From: Asticcacaulis tiandongensis
GTDB lineage: Bacteria; Pseudomonadota; Alphaproteobacteria; Caulobacterales; Caulobacteraceae
Assembly (NCBI RefSeq): GCF_006475605.1
Contig: NZ_SSBC01000010.1
Span: 1,178,001 to 1,242,000, forward strand
Reading direction: 5' to 3'
Length of the DNA stretch: 64,000 bases
A model generated the notes under the pieces. It saw nothing but the letters and a program-made list of their open reading frames with translations. It was not told where the DNA came from and searched no databases. The translations under genes were made by a program, and so were the position numbers. Positions within the stretch are counted from its first letter, which is position 1, and each line of letters opens with the position of its first letter. This document shows positions 53,707-63,500 of this stretch, in pieces.

Positions 53707-54366
53707 ATGTATAAGGCGTATCTGTTGAAAGAGAAATTTGTTCAGGAAGAGCCCCGCTTGCCCCTCGGGGCCAGAGCGAGATCGAAGGAGCTAAACCGCC
53801 TGAAGATTCTGGCGTCTGCCCGAACCCTTTTCCGGGAACGTGGCTACGAAGCCGCTACCTTACGCGATATTGCGTCCGAAGCCGGGCTTTCTACCGGTGC
53901 CGTTTTTGCCAATTTTTCGGATAAGAACGAGATTTTCCTCAAGATTGTCGAAGAGGAAACGGCCCGCATTCTGACGGCCATGATCGACGCGCATGACACG
54001 TCTCTGCCGCTTGAAGATCGACTGATCAAACAGATGGTCGTGGCCTATGAGGCCGCCCAGCAGGATATCCAGCTGATCCTGTCGGCCTTTGTCATGGACT
54101 GGATGCGCCCCGAATCCGCTACCCCCGAAGACCTTAATCGCCAGGGTGATCTGGCACGTCAGGTAATTACCGATACCCTGAAACACGCCGTTGAGCTTAA
54201 GGAACTGCCTGAGACCGCCAATATTGCGGTGGCCGCTGAAATTCTCGAAGATGTTGGCTATGCCAATATTCGTCGTGCCTTCTACAGCGGCCTGGGGGCC
54301 GTTGAGGTAGCTGAGTGGCTTGATGTGCAGGTACGCCTGATTATTGCAGGTCTTAAGACGCGTTAA
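53707..54366 (+). CDS. TetR/AcrR-family regulator
   Basis: A 219-residue repressor with an N-terminal helix-turn-helix (ILASARTLFRERGYEAATLR, then SEAGLSTGAVFANFSDKNEI). The C-terminal domain is helical and would bind the ligand. The start at ATG 53707 is likely; there is no strong ribosome site. It precedes a FliL-like protein gene. Targets unknown; the ligand cannot be told. Confidence 0.88.
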   Translation: MYKAYLLKEKFVQEEPRLPLGARARSKELNRLKILASARTLFRERGYEAATLRDIASEAGLSTGAVFANFSDKNEIFLKIVEEETARILTAMIDAHDTSLPLEDRLIKQMVVAYEAAQQDIQLILSAFVMDWMRPESATPEDLNRQGDLARQVITDTLKHAVELKELPETANIAVAAEILEDVGYANIRRAFYSGLGAVEVAEWLDVQVRLIIAGLKTR

Positions 54367-54414
54367 GCATAGAGATAAATCGCTTATCAAAGTCTTTGGG
54401 CTACAGATAGGCCT

Positions 54415-54828
54415 ATGACCTCCAGAGCCTTATCGCGCAGAGCCTTTCTGTCTGTTTCCGCCGCCTGTACCCTTCTACCCCTGCCTGCCCTCGCGGCCGG
54501 GCCGGTGAAGAAGAAGGGCGGTGGTGCCTCCTATACTCAGTTGCCGATGATTACCGTCTTCACGCAATCATGGCATCAGCGGCATGGCACGCTCACTGTC
54601 GAAATGGGTCTGGACACCAAAGATGAGGCCCTGAGGCAGACCATCGCCATGAGCCTGCCGCGCCTGCGCGATGCCTTTGTGCGTCGCCTGCAAACCTATG
54701 CTCTGAGCCTGAACCGCAGCAGTCTGGTCGATCTCGATTACATGACTCAGGAACTTCAGGCCGCCACAGACGAGGTTCTGAAGAAAAAAGGTGCCAAGGT
54801 TCTCCTCAGCACCGTTCTTCTGAACTAA
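54415..54828 (+). CDS. FliL-like exported protein with Tat-type signal
   Basis: A 137-residue protein. The N-terminus SRRAFLSVSAACTLLPLP is a probable twin-arginine signal. The mature part, QLPMITVFTQSWHQRHGTL then LRDAFVRRLQTY and DEVLKKKGAKVLLSTVLLN, follows the FliL fold (beta strands, a long helix and a final strand). Unlike FliL it lacks a membrane anchor and stands outside flagellar clusters. The end overlaps the lactonase gene by four bases. Confidence 0.65.
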   Translation: MTSRALSRRAFLSVSAACTLLPLPALAAGPVKKKGGGASYTQLPMITVFTQSWHQRHGTLTVEMGLDTKDEALRQTIAMSLPRLRDAFVRRLQTYALSLNRSSLVDLDYMTQELQAATDEVLKKKGAKVLLSTVLLN

Positions 54829-55931
54829 CTTACCGGCTGCAACCACACCGGCAGGTTGGACGTAAAGCGCTTGTCCGTCGCCTCAAGCGTGCCATCGTCT
54901 TTCAGGTGAAATACCGTAATGACATGGTCATTCTGATGTGCCACCAAAAGCCGTTTTTCCGCCTCAAGCAGCAGGAAGAAACGCGGCCAGTCGCCGCCGG
55001 TAGCGATGGTTTGCAAAGACTTTAGGCGACCATCTGCCGCAATCTCATAGACACCGATCGAATTATGCCCGCGATTGGTAATATATACCCGATCACCCGC
55101 CGCATTGATGGATATATGCGCCGCAAAGGACTTACCGGTGAAATCCGCCGGAAGCGTAGAGATCGTCTGAATTTCCGTCAGCGTGCCGTCGGCTTCACGT
55201 TTGGTCGCCACCAGCGTATTGGCATATTCGGTCAGCACATAGGCGTAGCTGCCGTTCGGACTGAAGGCCATGTGGCGCGGCCCGGCCTTGGCCGGCAGCT
55301 TCAGCGCCGTCACGGGGGCGCCCGCCCGTCCCGTTTGCGCATCATAGTCGTAGGCCCGCACCTCGTCATGCCCCAGATCGACGACATAGAGGCGATCCCC
55401 TTCCGGCGACCACTGCACCCAGTGGGCATGGCCCTCGCCTTCGGTAGCCGCCTTGAGAATCTGCGGCTCACCGTCAATCGCGCCGGTGGCCGGATCGATG
55501 GCATAGACCGCCACAATATCCCCGTGATAGTTGGCGACCGCCAGACGGCGCTTGTCGGGGCTTAGCGCCAGATAGCAGGGTGCACCGGCACCGGATGACA
55601 CCGCATTGATGGACGTAAGGGCGATCTCACCGGTTGCCACATCATAGGCCGCCACCCGCCCGTCATCGCGCTCATCCGTGACATAGAGTCTGCGGTTTTC
55701 GGCATCATAGACCCCAAAAGACGCATTCTCGACCTCGGCAAAGTTGCTCACTGCCGTAAAGCTGTCCTTTTCAGCATCATAGCGCAGAAGCTGAATACCT
55801 TTGGCCGCCTCATTACTGTAGGTGCCCGTAAGCAGTAGCTGTTCCCCCGCCGGCTTGGCAGGCTCAGCCTGACACCCCGCAAAACACAGGCCAGCACTTA
55901 CCGCCAGAGCGGCCATCAAGGTCGTTTTCAT
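54825..55931 (-). CDS. Lactonase-family beta-propeller lipoprotein
   Basis: A 368-residue protein, lipobox LCFAGC (Cys20), then seven-bladed propeller blades of the lactonase family (PF10282): APCYLALSPDKRRLAVANYH, HAHWVQWSPEGDRLYVVDLG, GPRHMAFSPNGSYAYVLTEY and GDWPRFFLLLEAEKRLLVAH. Cytosolic homologues are 6-phosphogluconolactonases; this one is exported, so the substrate is probably an external sugar lactone. Confidence 0.9.
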   Translation of the reverse strand: MKTTLMAALAVSAGLCFAGCQAEPAKPAGEQLLLTGTYSNEAAKGIQLLRYDAEKDSFTAVSNFAEVENASFGVYDAENRRLYVTDERDDGRVAAYDVATGEIALTSINAVSSGAGAPCYLALSPDKRRLAVANYHGDIVAVYAIDPATGAIDGEPQILKAATEGEGHAHWVQWSPEGDRLYVVDLGHDEVRAYDYDAQTGRAGAPVTALKLPAKAGPRHMAFSPNGSYAYVLTEYANTLVATKREADGTLTEIQTISTLPADFTGKSFAAHISINAAGDRVYITNRGHNSIGVYEIAADGRLKSLQTIATGGDWPRFFLLLEAEKRLLVAHQNDHVITVFHLKDDGTLEATDKRFTSNLPVWLQPVS

Positions 55932-56275
55932 TGCATCCCCACAAATTTATATTTGTTTTTTGATGAAACGATCCTGTCCGTTTCATGTCTTTTTGTCTAC
56001 CCTCTTTGCAAAGTCTGCGGGCTTTTAACAGCGCCAATAGAGAACCAATAAGGGTGAGCGCTACCACTATATTGGGTTTATCCAGAACTTTCATATTTCC
56101 AAAACCCCTTACAGTTAAATGATAATCGCTCGATTTTCACACCGCCATCCCGCCCGTTTCCGTCTCAAGATTAGGTTTGACTAGCCAATACCAATATAAT
56201 AGACCTGACCCGTTGCAGAGGCGCGTCAACTAACGATTCAAAAAGCCATCTGACGATTAGCGGAGCCCTGAAATC
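55932..56275. promoter_or_regulatory. Divergent regulatory region, lactonase and GntR genes, 344 bp
   Basis: CCAATACCAATATAATAGACC at 56184-56204 is a possible binding site for the adjacent GntR regulator; CCAATACCAA repeats the CCAA word at 5-base spacing. The region also contains a minus-strand frame (76 residues) that I do not trust. No terminator is seen. Confidence 0.4.
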
Positions 56276-57013
56276 ATGTCGTTTATTGAAACTGTTGGCC
56301 GTCTTGAAAAAGACGATCCCGCACCGCTTTATCTGCAACTGCAAAAGGTTTTGCGCGATGCCATCCGCACCCGCGTTTTTGTCGCTGACGACGCCATTCC
56401 GCCTGAGCGCGATCTGGCCGAAGAATTTGATGTCTCCCGCATCACGGTGCGCAAGGCCATAGACGGACTGGTCAACGAAGGGCTTTTGACACGTCGTCGT
56501 GGCGCAGGCACCTTTGTCGCCGCGCGGGTGGAAAAAAGCTTCTCAAAACTGTCTTCTTTTTCCGAGGACATGATCTCACGCGGGCGCAAACCCCACAGCG
56601 TCTGGGTTAACCGCTCTGCCGGTGGCGTCACCCCCGAAGAGGCTCTGTCGCTCGGCCTGTCACCCGGTTCGCTGGTCTATCGCTTTCACCGCATCCGCTA
56701 TGCCGACGAAGCGACCATGGCCATCGAATATTCCACCGTGCCCGGCTATTGCCTGCCTGCCATAGAAGCGGTCGGCAGCTCACTTTATGAAGCACTGGAA
56801 AAATCGGGCCACCGCCCCGTCCGCGCCCTTCAGCGTTTGCGCGCCGTATCCTTTTCCGCTGAACAGGCCGACGCGCTTGGCGTCAAGGCCGGTGATCCGG
56901 GTCTGTTTATCGAACGGCGTGGTTTCCTTGCGGATGGCCGCGCCGCCGAATTTACCCAGTCCTATTATCGCGGCGATGCCTATGATGTCGTTGCGGAACT
57001 GAACGATATTTAG
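56276..57013 (+). CDS. GntR-family regulator, HutC/UTRA type
   Basis: A 245-residue regulator. The winged helix is at ~15-85 (APLYLQLQKVLRDAIRT, FDVSRITVRKAIDGLVNEGL) and the UTRA ligand domain at ~95-240 (FSEDMISRGRKPHS, YEALEKSGHRPVRALQRLRA). It resembles NagR/DasR regulators that sense amino-sugar phosphates. It faces the halogenase-TonB receptor operon and may control it. AGCGGAG precedes the ATG. Confidence 0.92.
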   Translation: MSFIETVGRLEKDDPAPLYLQLQKVLRDAIRTRVFVADDAIPPERDLAEEFDVSRITVRKAIDGLVNEGLLTRRRGAGTFVAARVEKSFSKLSSFSEDMISRGRKPHSVWVNRSAGGVTPEEALSLGLSPGSLVYRFHRIRYADEATMAIEYSTVPGYCLPAIEAVGSSLYEALEKSGHRPVRALQRLRAVSFSAEQADALGVKAGDPGLFIERRGFLADGRAAEFTQSYYRGDAYDVVAELNDI

Positions 57014-57038
57014 AGCGCTTTTCGCAAAACGCTCCGCC

Positions 57039-57183
57039 AGAGACTGTTTCAAAAGGGTTGGAGTCTGTGACGAAAAGGCGTGTCTTCGAGAACCTAAGCG
57101 CAGCGTACATTGGTACGTGAGTATCGGAAGCGCAGAAGACGCGACTTTGCAGGCCAGAAAACGACCCTTTTCAAACCGTCTCT
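57039..57183. repeat. 145-bp imperfect inverted repeat element
   Basis: AGAGACTGTTTCAAAAGGGT at 57039-57058 and the reverse complement of 57164-57183 (AGAGACGGTTTGAAAAGGGT) agree at 18 of 20 bases. The interior holds CGTGTCTTC...GAAGACGCG and GTAC-ATTG-GTAC dyads. The element fills the gap between the GntR and halogenase genes and includes the last base of the halogenase stop codon. I recall similar intergenic repeats in Caulobacterales. Confidence 0.75.
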
Positions 57184-58805
57184 TAGCCACGCCTCGCCCA
57201 CACCTCCGCCTGATCCGGCCTGAGCCAGCCATCACGACGTACTTCGCTGGGCGCCGATGTTGCCGCCGCACTGCTCAGCCAGTCGGTTGCATTGCGCCCT
57301 CTGTCCGCGCCACTTAATCCGGCAGCCCGTGCCAGCGCCTGCTCGTGCGACGGCAAGGTCATAACCTGCGCCTTTATACCGCCCAGCAGGCTCTGGAAGC
57401 GATGCACCGCCTCACGCTTATCGGAGAACATGTTTTCGGCCTTATAATCATAGGTCCGCGGTATAAGCCCCTGCCCCAGCAGCAGCATATGCCAGCTGTC
57501 TTCGGTAAAGCTTTCATGATCCATGTGCATCAAAAGCCCGCGATCTGCATACAGCTTCAGCTTATAGGCCAGTTCCGGCGGCACTTCGGTGTCGCGCGCC
57601 CTGTCCCAAAGCCCCTCACCCTGCCGCTGATTGAGTTTATAATGCACAACCGAGACATTGCGCAGCCGCTCATAATGCGAACGCACATCATCGTTAAACA
57701 GCTTTTGCTCCGGCATCACCTCACGCTCGATCGGAAAGAGTGACATCAGATGCGTCAGGCCAATCTGGGTGACATGCAACCGGCTGGCATCTAACGGATC
57801 AAGCACGCAGGCGCTTTCGCCAATCGCCACGCAATTGCCAATCCACGGCTTGCGTCTTTGTCCGGCGGTAAAGGCGTTGACCGTCGCCCCCGCCGTGGGC
57901 TGAACGCCGGTAAGCGCCACCAGCGCCTTAAGCGCCTCGTCATCACTCAAGGCCGCCCCGTCATAGGCCATGACCATACCGGTTTGCCCCTGATGCGGAT
58001 AAAGCCCAGCCCAGCCGTGCGCATGGGCGGTAATCTGCGCATAGAGCGGCAGGGGCGACAGGCCCTTACCCGCCGTCACCAGCAGGCGATTAAGCGGCAA
58101 CCACTCAGACCAGTCCTCGAAATCATCCCCCTCAAGCGCCGCGATAAGCTTCCCCTGCGCCCCCGTCGCATCGACAAACAGATCGGCCTCAATCCTTTGC
58201 CCATCAGGCAATATGATGGCTTCGATCCGCCCATTACCCACCTGCGGCGTTATATCCGGCACCGAACTGACCGTGACGCCCCGATGCAGGGCATGGGCCT
58301 TAAGCCATCCGGCATAGGACGCCGCATGGATATGGTAGGCATAGTCACACGTTTCGGCCTCAAGTGCATCACGCGGCGGCGCAAAGCGTCCGCTTTTGGC
58401 CAGACCTGCGCCTACAGCAAATTCCTCATAGGGGACCTCAAGCCCCTCCGTCCGCGCCTTAAGCCAGGCCTGAACGAAAGGTAGCCCCTTCATGCTGGCC
58501 CCTGCCGAAGAATAGACATGCAGGAACGGCTTCTCCGCAAATCCGACAAACCGCTGGCCCACGGTGAATGACGCCCCGCAGTGGCGGATAAGCTCCGCCT
58601 GATCCAGCCCCATAAGCCTGTGAAAATTGCGAATATTTGGCAGGGTTGCGCAGACATCCGACGACTGCAACAGGGTCGGCAGTTCAATGACCTCAATGGA
58701 CACCCCTGAGCGGGCAAACCCCCGATGCAGGGCCAAGGCACTGAGCCACACGGATTCATCCGAACCTACAATCACGACACGGCTGATACGATTTCCGGTC
58801 ATCAT
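57183..58805 (-). CDS. Tryptophan-halogenase-like protein, degenerate
   Basis: A 540-residue paralogue of the upstream halogenase gene. It keeps the overall fold, e.g. VDATGAQGKLIAALEGDDFE and CVAIGESACVLDPLDASRLH. Three hallmarks are changed: the FAD loop reads VVIVGSDESVW (not GGGTAGW), the catalytic Lys position reads ASFTVGQRF (Thr81), and the WxWxIP motif reads GWAGLYP. It is therefore unlikely to halogenate. The ATG at 58805 overlaps the upstream stop (ATGA). An FAD-free role or a subunit role is inference. Confidence 0.88.
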   Translation of the reverse strand: MMTGNRISRVVIVGSDESVWLSALALHRGFARSGVSIEVIELPTLLQSSDVCATLPNIRNFHRLMGLDQAELIRHCGASFTVGQRFVGFAEKPFLHVYSSAGASMKGLPFVQAWLKARTEGLEVPYEEFAVGAGLAKSGRFAPPRDALEAETCDYAYHIHAASYAGWLKAHALHRGVTVSSVPDITPQVGNGRIEAIILPDGQRIEADLFVDATGAQGKLIAALEGDDFEDWSEWLPLNRLLVTAGKGLSPLPLYAQITAHAHGWAGLYPHQGQTGMVMAYDGAALSDDEALKALVALTGVQPTAGATVNAFTAGQRRKPWIGNCVAIGESACVLDPLDASRLHVTQIGLTHLMSLFPIEREVMPEQKLFNDDVRSHYERLRNVSVVHYKLNQRQGEGLWDRARDTEVPPELAYKLKLYADRGLLMHMDHESFTEDSWHMLLLGQGLIPRTYDYKAENMFSDKREAVHRFQSLLGGIKAQVMTLPSHEQALARAAGLSGADRGRNATDWLSSAAATSAPSEVRRDGWLRPDQAEVWARRG

Positions 58806-60346
58806 CGTGCGCCTGCCTTTCGTGTGGCTCTCACTTCGGTATCCACCGCCGGACAATAGCCACGGATAAATTCATCATGGCTCGGCATGGCAGCGGTGTG
58901 GGTTCTGATCTTTTCGTGCATGTCACGCATACGCGCCAGAGCCGCCTCAAGTTCCATATTATCCGTCAACGGGTCATAGTTTTCAGGCGTAATCCCTTGT
59001 CCGTAAAACACCGAAACCCAACTCGGCATGGCAAACAAACCGTCCTTATAAAACGGTACATGGCCCCGATGCCGGAAAGCGGCGATCTTCTCTTTCAGGC
59101 TGTCGGGGATGTCCATGTTGCGCGTATAGCGCCATAGTTCGGCATCATCGCGCTCATTGGCGTGATAATGCAGGATCAGGAAATCGCGTATTCGCTGATA
59201 TTCCACGTCCATGGAACGCTTATATTCCTCTATGGCCACCGGCTCCATTTCCGGCCCGCGCGGCAACAGCCTGATGAGATGAATGACCCCCATCTGGATC
59301 AGATAGATCGAGGTGGACTCAAGCGGCTCAAGGAACCCGCTGGCCAGACCTATGGCCACGCAGTTCTTGACCCAGCAGTCCTTACGCCGCCCCGAGACGA
59401 ACTTAAGCTGCCAGGGATCATTCAGCGCCTTGCCATCAAGATTATCGAGCAGGGTCTGACGCGCTTCATCGTCACTGATGAAGGACGAACTATAGGCGTA
59501 ACCGTTACCTGTCCGGTGCTGCAAAGGGATACGCCATTGCCAGCCCGCTTCGCGCGCAGTCGAACGGGTGTAGGGGGTGAAATTCTCATCATTACGTTCA
59601 CAGATAACCGCAAAGGCGCGGTTATTCGGCAGCCACTTCGACCAGTCTTCAAATTCGGTCTTCATGGCCTTATCAATCAGCAGCGCCCGAAAGCCTGAGC
59701 AATCGATAAACAGATCGCCCTCGATCACCTGCCCCGAAGCCAGTGTCACCGAACGGATATAGCCGGTATCCGGATCAAGGTTTGTCTCGACAATCAGGCC
59801 TTCCTGACGCTTGACGCCGCGCGCCTGCGTGAAGCCCCTCAAGAACTGCACATAGAGAAACGCGTCAAAATGATAGGCATAGGCATAGGCCGCCGACACC
59901 GAGCTTTTATCTTCCGAAGGAAATTCAAACCGGTTGGTGCGTGTCGCCACGATCGGATAGGAATAGTCCTCAAGCGCGTGCTCAAGCCCCGCCTGTTTGG
60001 CCTTCATCCACAGATGGTGAAACGCGACCCCGCCCATAGGCTGACCAAAGACGCCGAAGGGATGCATATAGCGGTTCCCCTTCTTGCCCCAGTCAACAAA
60101 GTCGATCCCGAGCTTGAAGGTCGCATTCGAATTGCGCATGAATTCGACCTCGTCAATACCGACAAAGTCATTGAAATCCTTAAGCTGCGGTAAGGTTGCC
60201 TCACCTACGCCAACCGTGGCGATCTCATCGGATTCAATCAGGGTCACATCACAAAGCCCCGGCCTGACCGCCCCCGCCAACCCAGTGGCACACATCCAAC
60301 CGGCCGTGCCGCCGCCAACGATGACTACCTTCAAAGGTCTTGTCAT
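58802..60346 (-). CDS. Tryptophan-halogenase family flavoprotein
   Basis: A 514-residue enzyme with all halogenase hallmarks: the FAD loop VVIVGGGTAGW (residues 7-17), the catalytic Lys78 in NATFKLG, and GWQWRIP (WxWxIP) blocking monooxygenation. FAD contacts include VGVGEATLP and GLASGFLEPLESTS. Family enzymes use FADH2, O2 and halide to chlorinate or brominate indoles; the Caulobacteraceae-type members lie next to TonB receptors, and their substrates are mostly unknown. ATG 60346 follows GGGGAG. It is downstream of the TonB receptor, past a terminator-like hairpin. Confidence 0.92.
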   Translation of the reverse strand: MTRPLKVVIVGGGTAGWMCATGLAGAVRPGLCDVTLIESDEIATVGVGEATLPQLKDFNDFVGIDEVEFMRNSNATFKLGIDFVDWGKKGNRYMHPFGVFGQPMGGVAFHHLWMKAKQAGLEHALEDYSYPIVATRTNRFEFPSEDKSSVSAAYAYAYHFDAFLYVQFLRGFTQARGVKRQEGLIVETNLDPDTGYIRSVTLASGQVIEGDLFIDCSGFRALLIDKAMKTEFEDWSKWLPNNRAFAVICERNDENFTPYTRSTAREAGWQWRIPLQHRTGNGYAYSSSFISDDEARQTLLDNLDGKALNDPWQLKFVSGRRKDCWVKNCVAIGLASGFLEPLESTSIYLIQMGVIHLIRLLPRGPEMEPVAIEEYKRSMDVEYQRIRDFLILHYHANERDDAELWRYTRNMDIPDSLKEKIAAFRHRGHVPFYKDGLFAMPSWVSVFYGQGITPENYDPLTDNMELEAALARMRDMHEKIRTHTAAMPSHDEFIRGYCPAVDTEVRATRKAGAR

Positions 60347-60430
60347 GATACTCCCCGCTCCATTTTTGTTTTCCTCTAACCTCTTGCAGTTTCCGCCCTT
60401 AATCAAGCGCAATTCACCGCTCAGCTCACA

Positions 60431-60474
60431 AAACAAAAAACGCGTCACCTTTGGTCAAAAGGCAACGCGCTTTT
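60431..60474 (-). terminator. Terminator after the TonB receptor gene
   Basis: On the minus strand GCGCGT-TG-CCTTT pairs with AAAGG-TG-ACGCG, followed by TTTTTTGTTTT. It probably reduces but need not abolish read-through to the halogenase genes. Confidence 0.78.
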
Positions 60475-60500
60475 CAGTCATTTACACACAAACAGGCGCA

Positions 60501-63500
60501 TCAGTACTTCAGGCGGATACCCATCTGAATTCGACGATCGTTCTTGAACCAGGCATTAGGGGCCAAATGGCGCTGATTGTTCAGCTGTTGTTTCAAAACG
60601 GTTTCACTGTTCAGCAGGTTCGACCCCTGAATGGCGATTTCCAGATTGTTGCTCACGCTATAGCGCAATGAGGCATCCAGATAGCCCGTAGAGTCCTGCC
60701 ACACAGGCCCTGCGGTACAGCAATCAAAGGCCGTAACCAGGAAGCGCGACCGCCAGTTATAGGCGACACGTGCGGAAATCTTTTCCTTTTCATACATAAC
60801 CACGAAGTTGTAGGCCCGTGGCGATACGCCTTCCAGAGCATTGGGGTTAATCGAGTCCGTATCCTGATTAAGCCCGCCCCCTCCGGTGTTTGTGTTACCG
60901 TCCGCAGATGCAGACACCAGATTGGAGTTGGTGATCCCGTCATTAGATACGTAGGTGTAGTTTGCCTGTATCCCCAGACCATCAAACGGTGCGGGCAAGA
61001 AGTCGAAGAAACGCTGATAGGCCAGTTCAAAGCCCTTGATCTTCGCCCCATCACCATTGACCGGCATCCCCACCTCAACCTCACGGGTTACCCCATTATG
61101 GGTGTAATCCTGTGTGAAGCGCTGGAACTGCACATAGTCATTGAACTGCTTGAAGAAGACGGTTGCCGTGAACGACCCGACTTCCGCAAAATAGTGCTCA
61201 AGCGAAACGTCAAACTGATCTGCCGTCATAGGCTTCAGATACGGGTTGCCCTGCCGCACCGTGTACTGGAAATCATAGGCAATGGCTTCGCCCTGCGCAT
61301 TGCGTGTGACACGCTCGTTATTGGGATTGTCCAGATCAGGCGCAACACGCTGAATCTGAATGTAGTTTTTCAGGAAACCAATATCCGGGCGCGAGAGTGC
61401 GCGTGAGGCCGCAAAACGCAAAACCCATTGATCATTCAGGTCAAGCTTAAGGTTAAAGCTCGGCAAGGTGTTTTTATGCTTGGCATTGGATCGTGTGAGG
61501 AATTGCGCCCCATCATTGAACGCCAGTTCATCCGGCGTAATTACACAACCCACTGTCGCGGTAGGCTGATTATTGCCATCAACGCCCCGCGTACACACCT
61601 GCTGTTCGGTCGTCCAGGGTGACGCATAGGTCGTAGACCCATCCGTTCTGTCCTGTGTTTCGACATAACGAACACCGATATTACCCGAAACACGAATTCC
61701 GCCAATATAAGCATCAGGCCCGCCAAACTTGAGCATGACATAGGCCGCATTGGTCGTCTCATTCACTTTCAGGATTTCACCCGGCTTATAACAGCCATAT
61801 TCCCGTTCAACGACTTCGGTCGCCCGGTGCCCGATACCTGAGCAAGAGGGATAATAAGGCTCGCCACCGAACCCAAGGGTGGGATATCCCAGTCCCGCCG
61901 CCAGTTGCTGACGGTCGGCCAGCTTATCCATATTGAAGAACAGGAATTCGTTGCGATTCAAGGCACCCCCGCCGTAGAAATCACTCGAAATCGCCGCTCT
62001 TTCATACAGATCCTGATCATATACCGGCTTATCGGCGTTGAAGGTATCCGCATTATTCGACCACAGGTTCGAAATATTGGCCCAGTTATAGGCGCCCCAA
62101 TAGATATCCTGATCACGGTCGGCGTAGCGTATACCGGCCCGCAGTGAATTAAGCCATGTGTTATCAAAGGCATAGTCAAGATCAGCACGGGCTGAAATCT
62201 GCTTGCCTTCGCTGTCTTCCGTATGCTCGGTCACCGAATAATAGTGATAGTTGTTGGGGTTATCGAGACCGCCGGGAGACAGGTTGATATTATCGATATC
62301 CTGATCATTGAAGGTCAGTGTCGGATGATCACCGCGAGCGTCGATTACCAGTTCTGCCCACGACCTCATGGTTACAGAGGCATTATAGTTCTTCACTTCC
62401 GACGTCACATATTGCAGGTCGAAATTCAGTCCCAGACGCTCAGTCGGATTCCACTTGAAGTTAAGCGACGCATCCTGAGTATATTGCTTGTTCTTCAGGA
62501 AATTCGCCTGTGTCTGCAAAGCTGGCGCCCGTGTCGATGGCCCCGTACACCCCGCCCAGCCATAACAGGCTCTCAGGAAGGGGTCCCCCGCCGCATTAGC
62601 GGCGCGCAAGGCGGACTCAGCATCGTCATTACCTACCCAGCTTCCGCCAAAGGTGGCCGGGCTGCCGTAGATAAAGTTGCCCTTGCTATCGAACTCAAAG
62701 GGACTGGTGCCTTCAAGAACCATAAATTGCGTCGCGTCTCGTTCAATATAGGTCGTCGGCTTCTGGTGCGTATCATAAAGCCAGGCACCAACCGCACGTT
62801 CCTGCCAGGAATTATCATAATCCGAGCGATTGAACTGCCCGGTCAGCAACATTTTCCCATCGGTCGAACGCCACTGCGCGGCCAGCGCCACACCATTACG
62901 ACGACGGTCATAGGTATTATCCCGCGCCCAGACGGCACCGGGCAGATATTTCAGACCATCACCAAAGGCCGGTACATCAAAGGCAATATACCGCTCCAAC
63001 TGGAGGCCCTGACTGGCCGTTATTACCTTTGAATAGGCAAAGTTAGCCATAAGGCCAAACTCACCCAACTCTGTATCCCAACGATCAGACCAGATGCCCG
63101 ATACCTGTGGCGTCCATTTTTTAGCAATGTCGCCCATGGAATAATCCACGCTCAACGCCATCATTCTTCCGCGGGAATCGAACGGCACGCGTGTTCGCAG
63201 GTTAATCGAGCCTGCAATCCCCCCTTCAATCAGTTCAGCGGTCTGGTTCTTATAGGTATCTACCCCCGCCATCAGTTCCGGCGAGACGTCACCCCAGTTC
63301 AACCCACGATCAGAGTTTGCCGTAAAGGTGTCACGCCCGTTAAATTCCGAACGCACCTGCGTCAGGCCACGCACCAGCACGCCTGAGGGTTCCGCTGAAA
63401 AGTGCGAGGTATCATCCGTACCGGCAAAACGGGTTACCGTAATACCTGCCACACGCTGAAGCGCTTCGGCCACTGATTTATCAGGAAAAGACCCCATATC

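Noticed and set aside
55864-56094. 76-residue minus-strand frame with a hydrophobic N-terminus before the lactonase gene
   Set aside because: It overlaps the lactonase start by 68 bases, has only a distant AAGGGG and an unlikely C-terminal composition. The hydrophobic stretch alone is not enough.
62223-63032. 269-codon plus-strand frame within the TonB receptor gene
   Set aside because: It is entirely inside the receptor gene on the opposite strand, rich in Ile/Arg/Gly and without similarity to any family.
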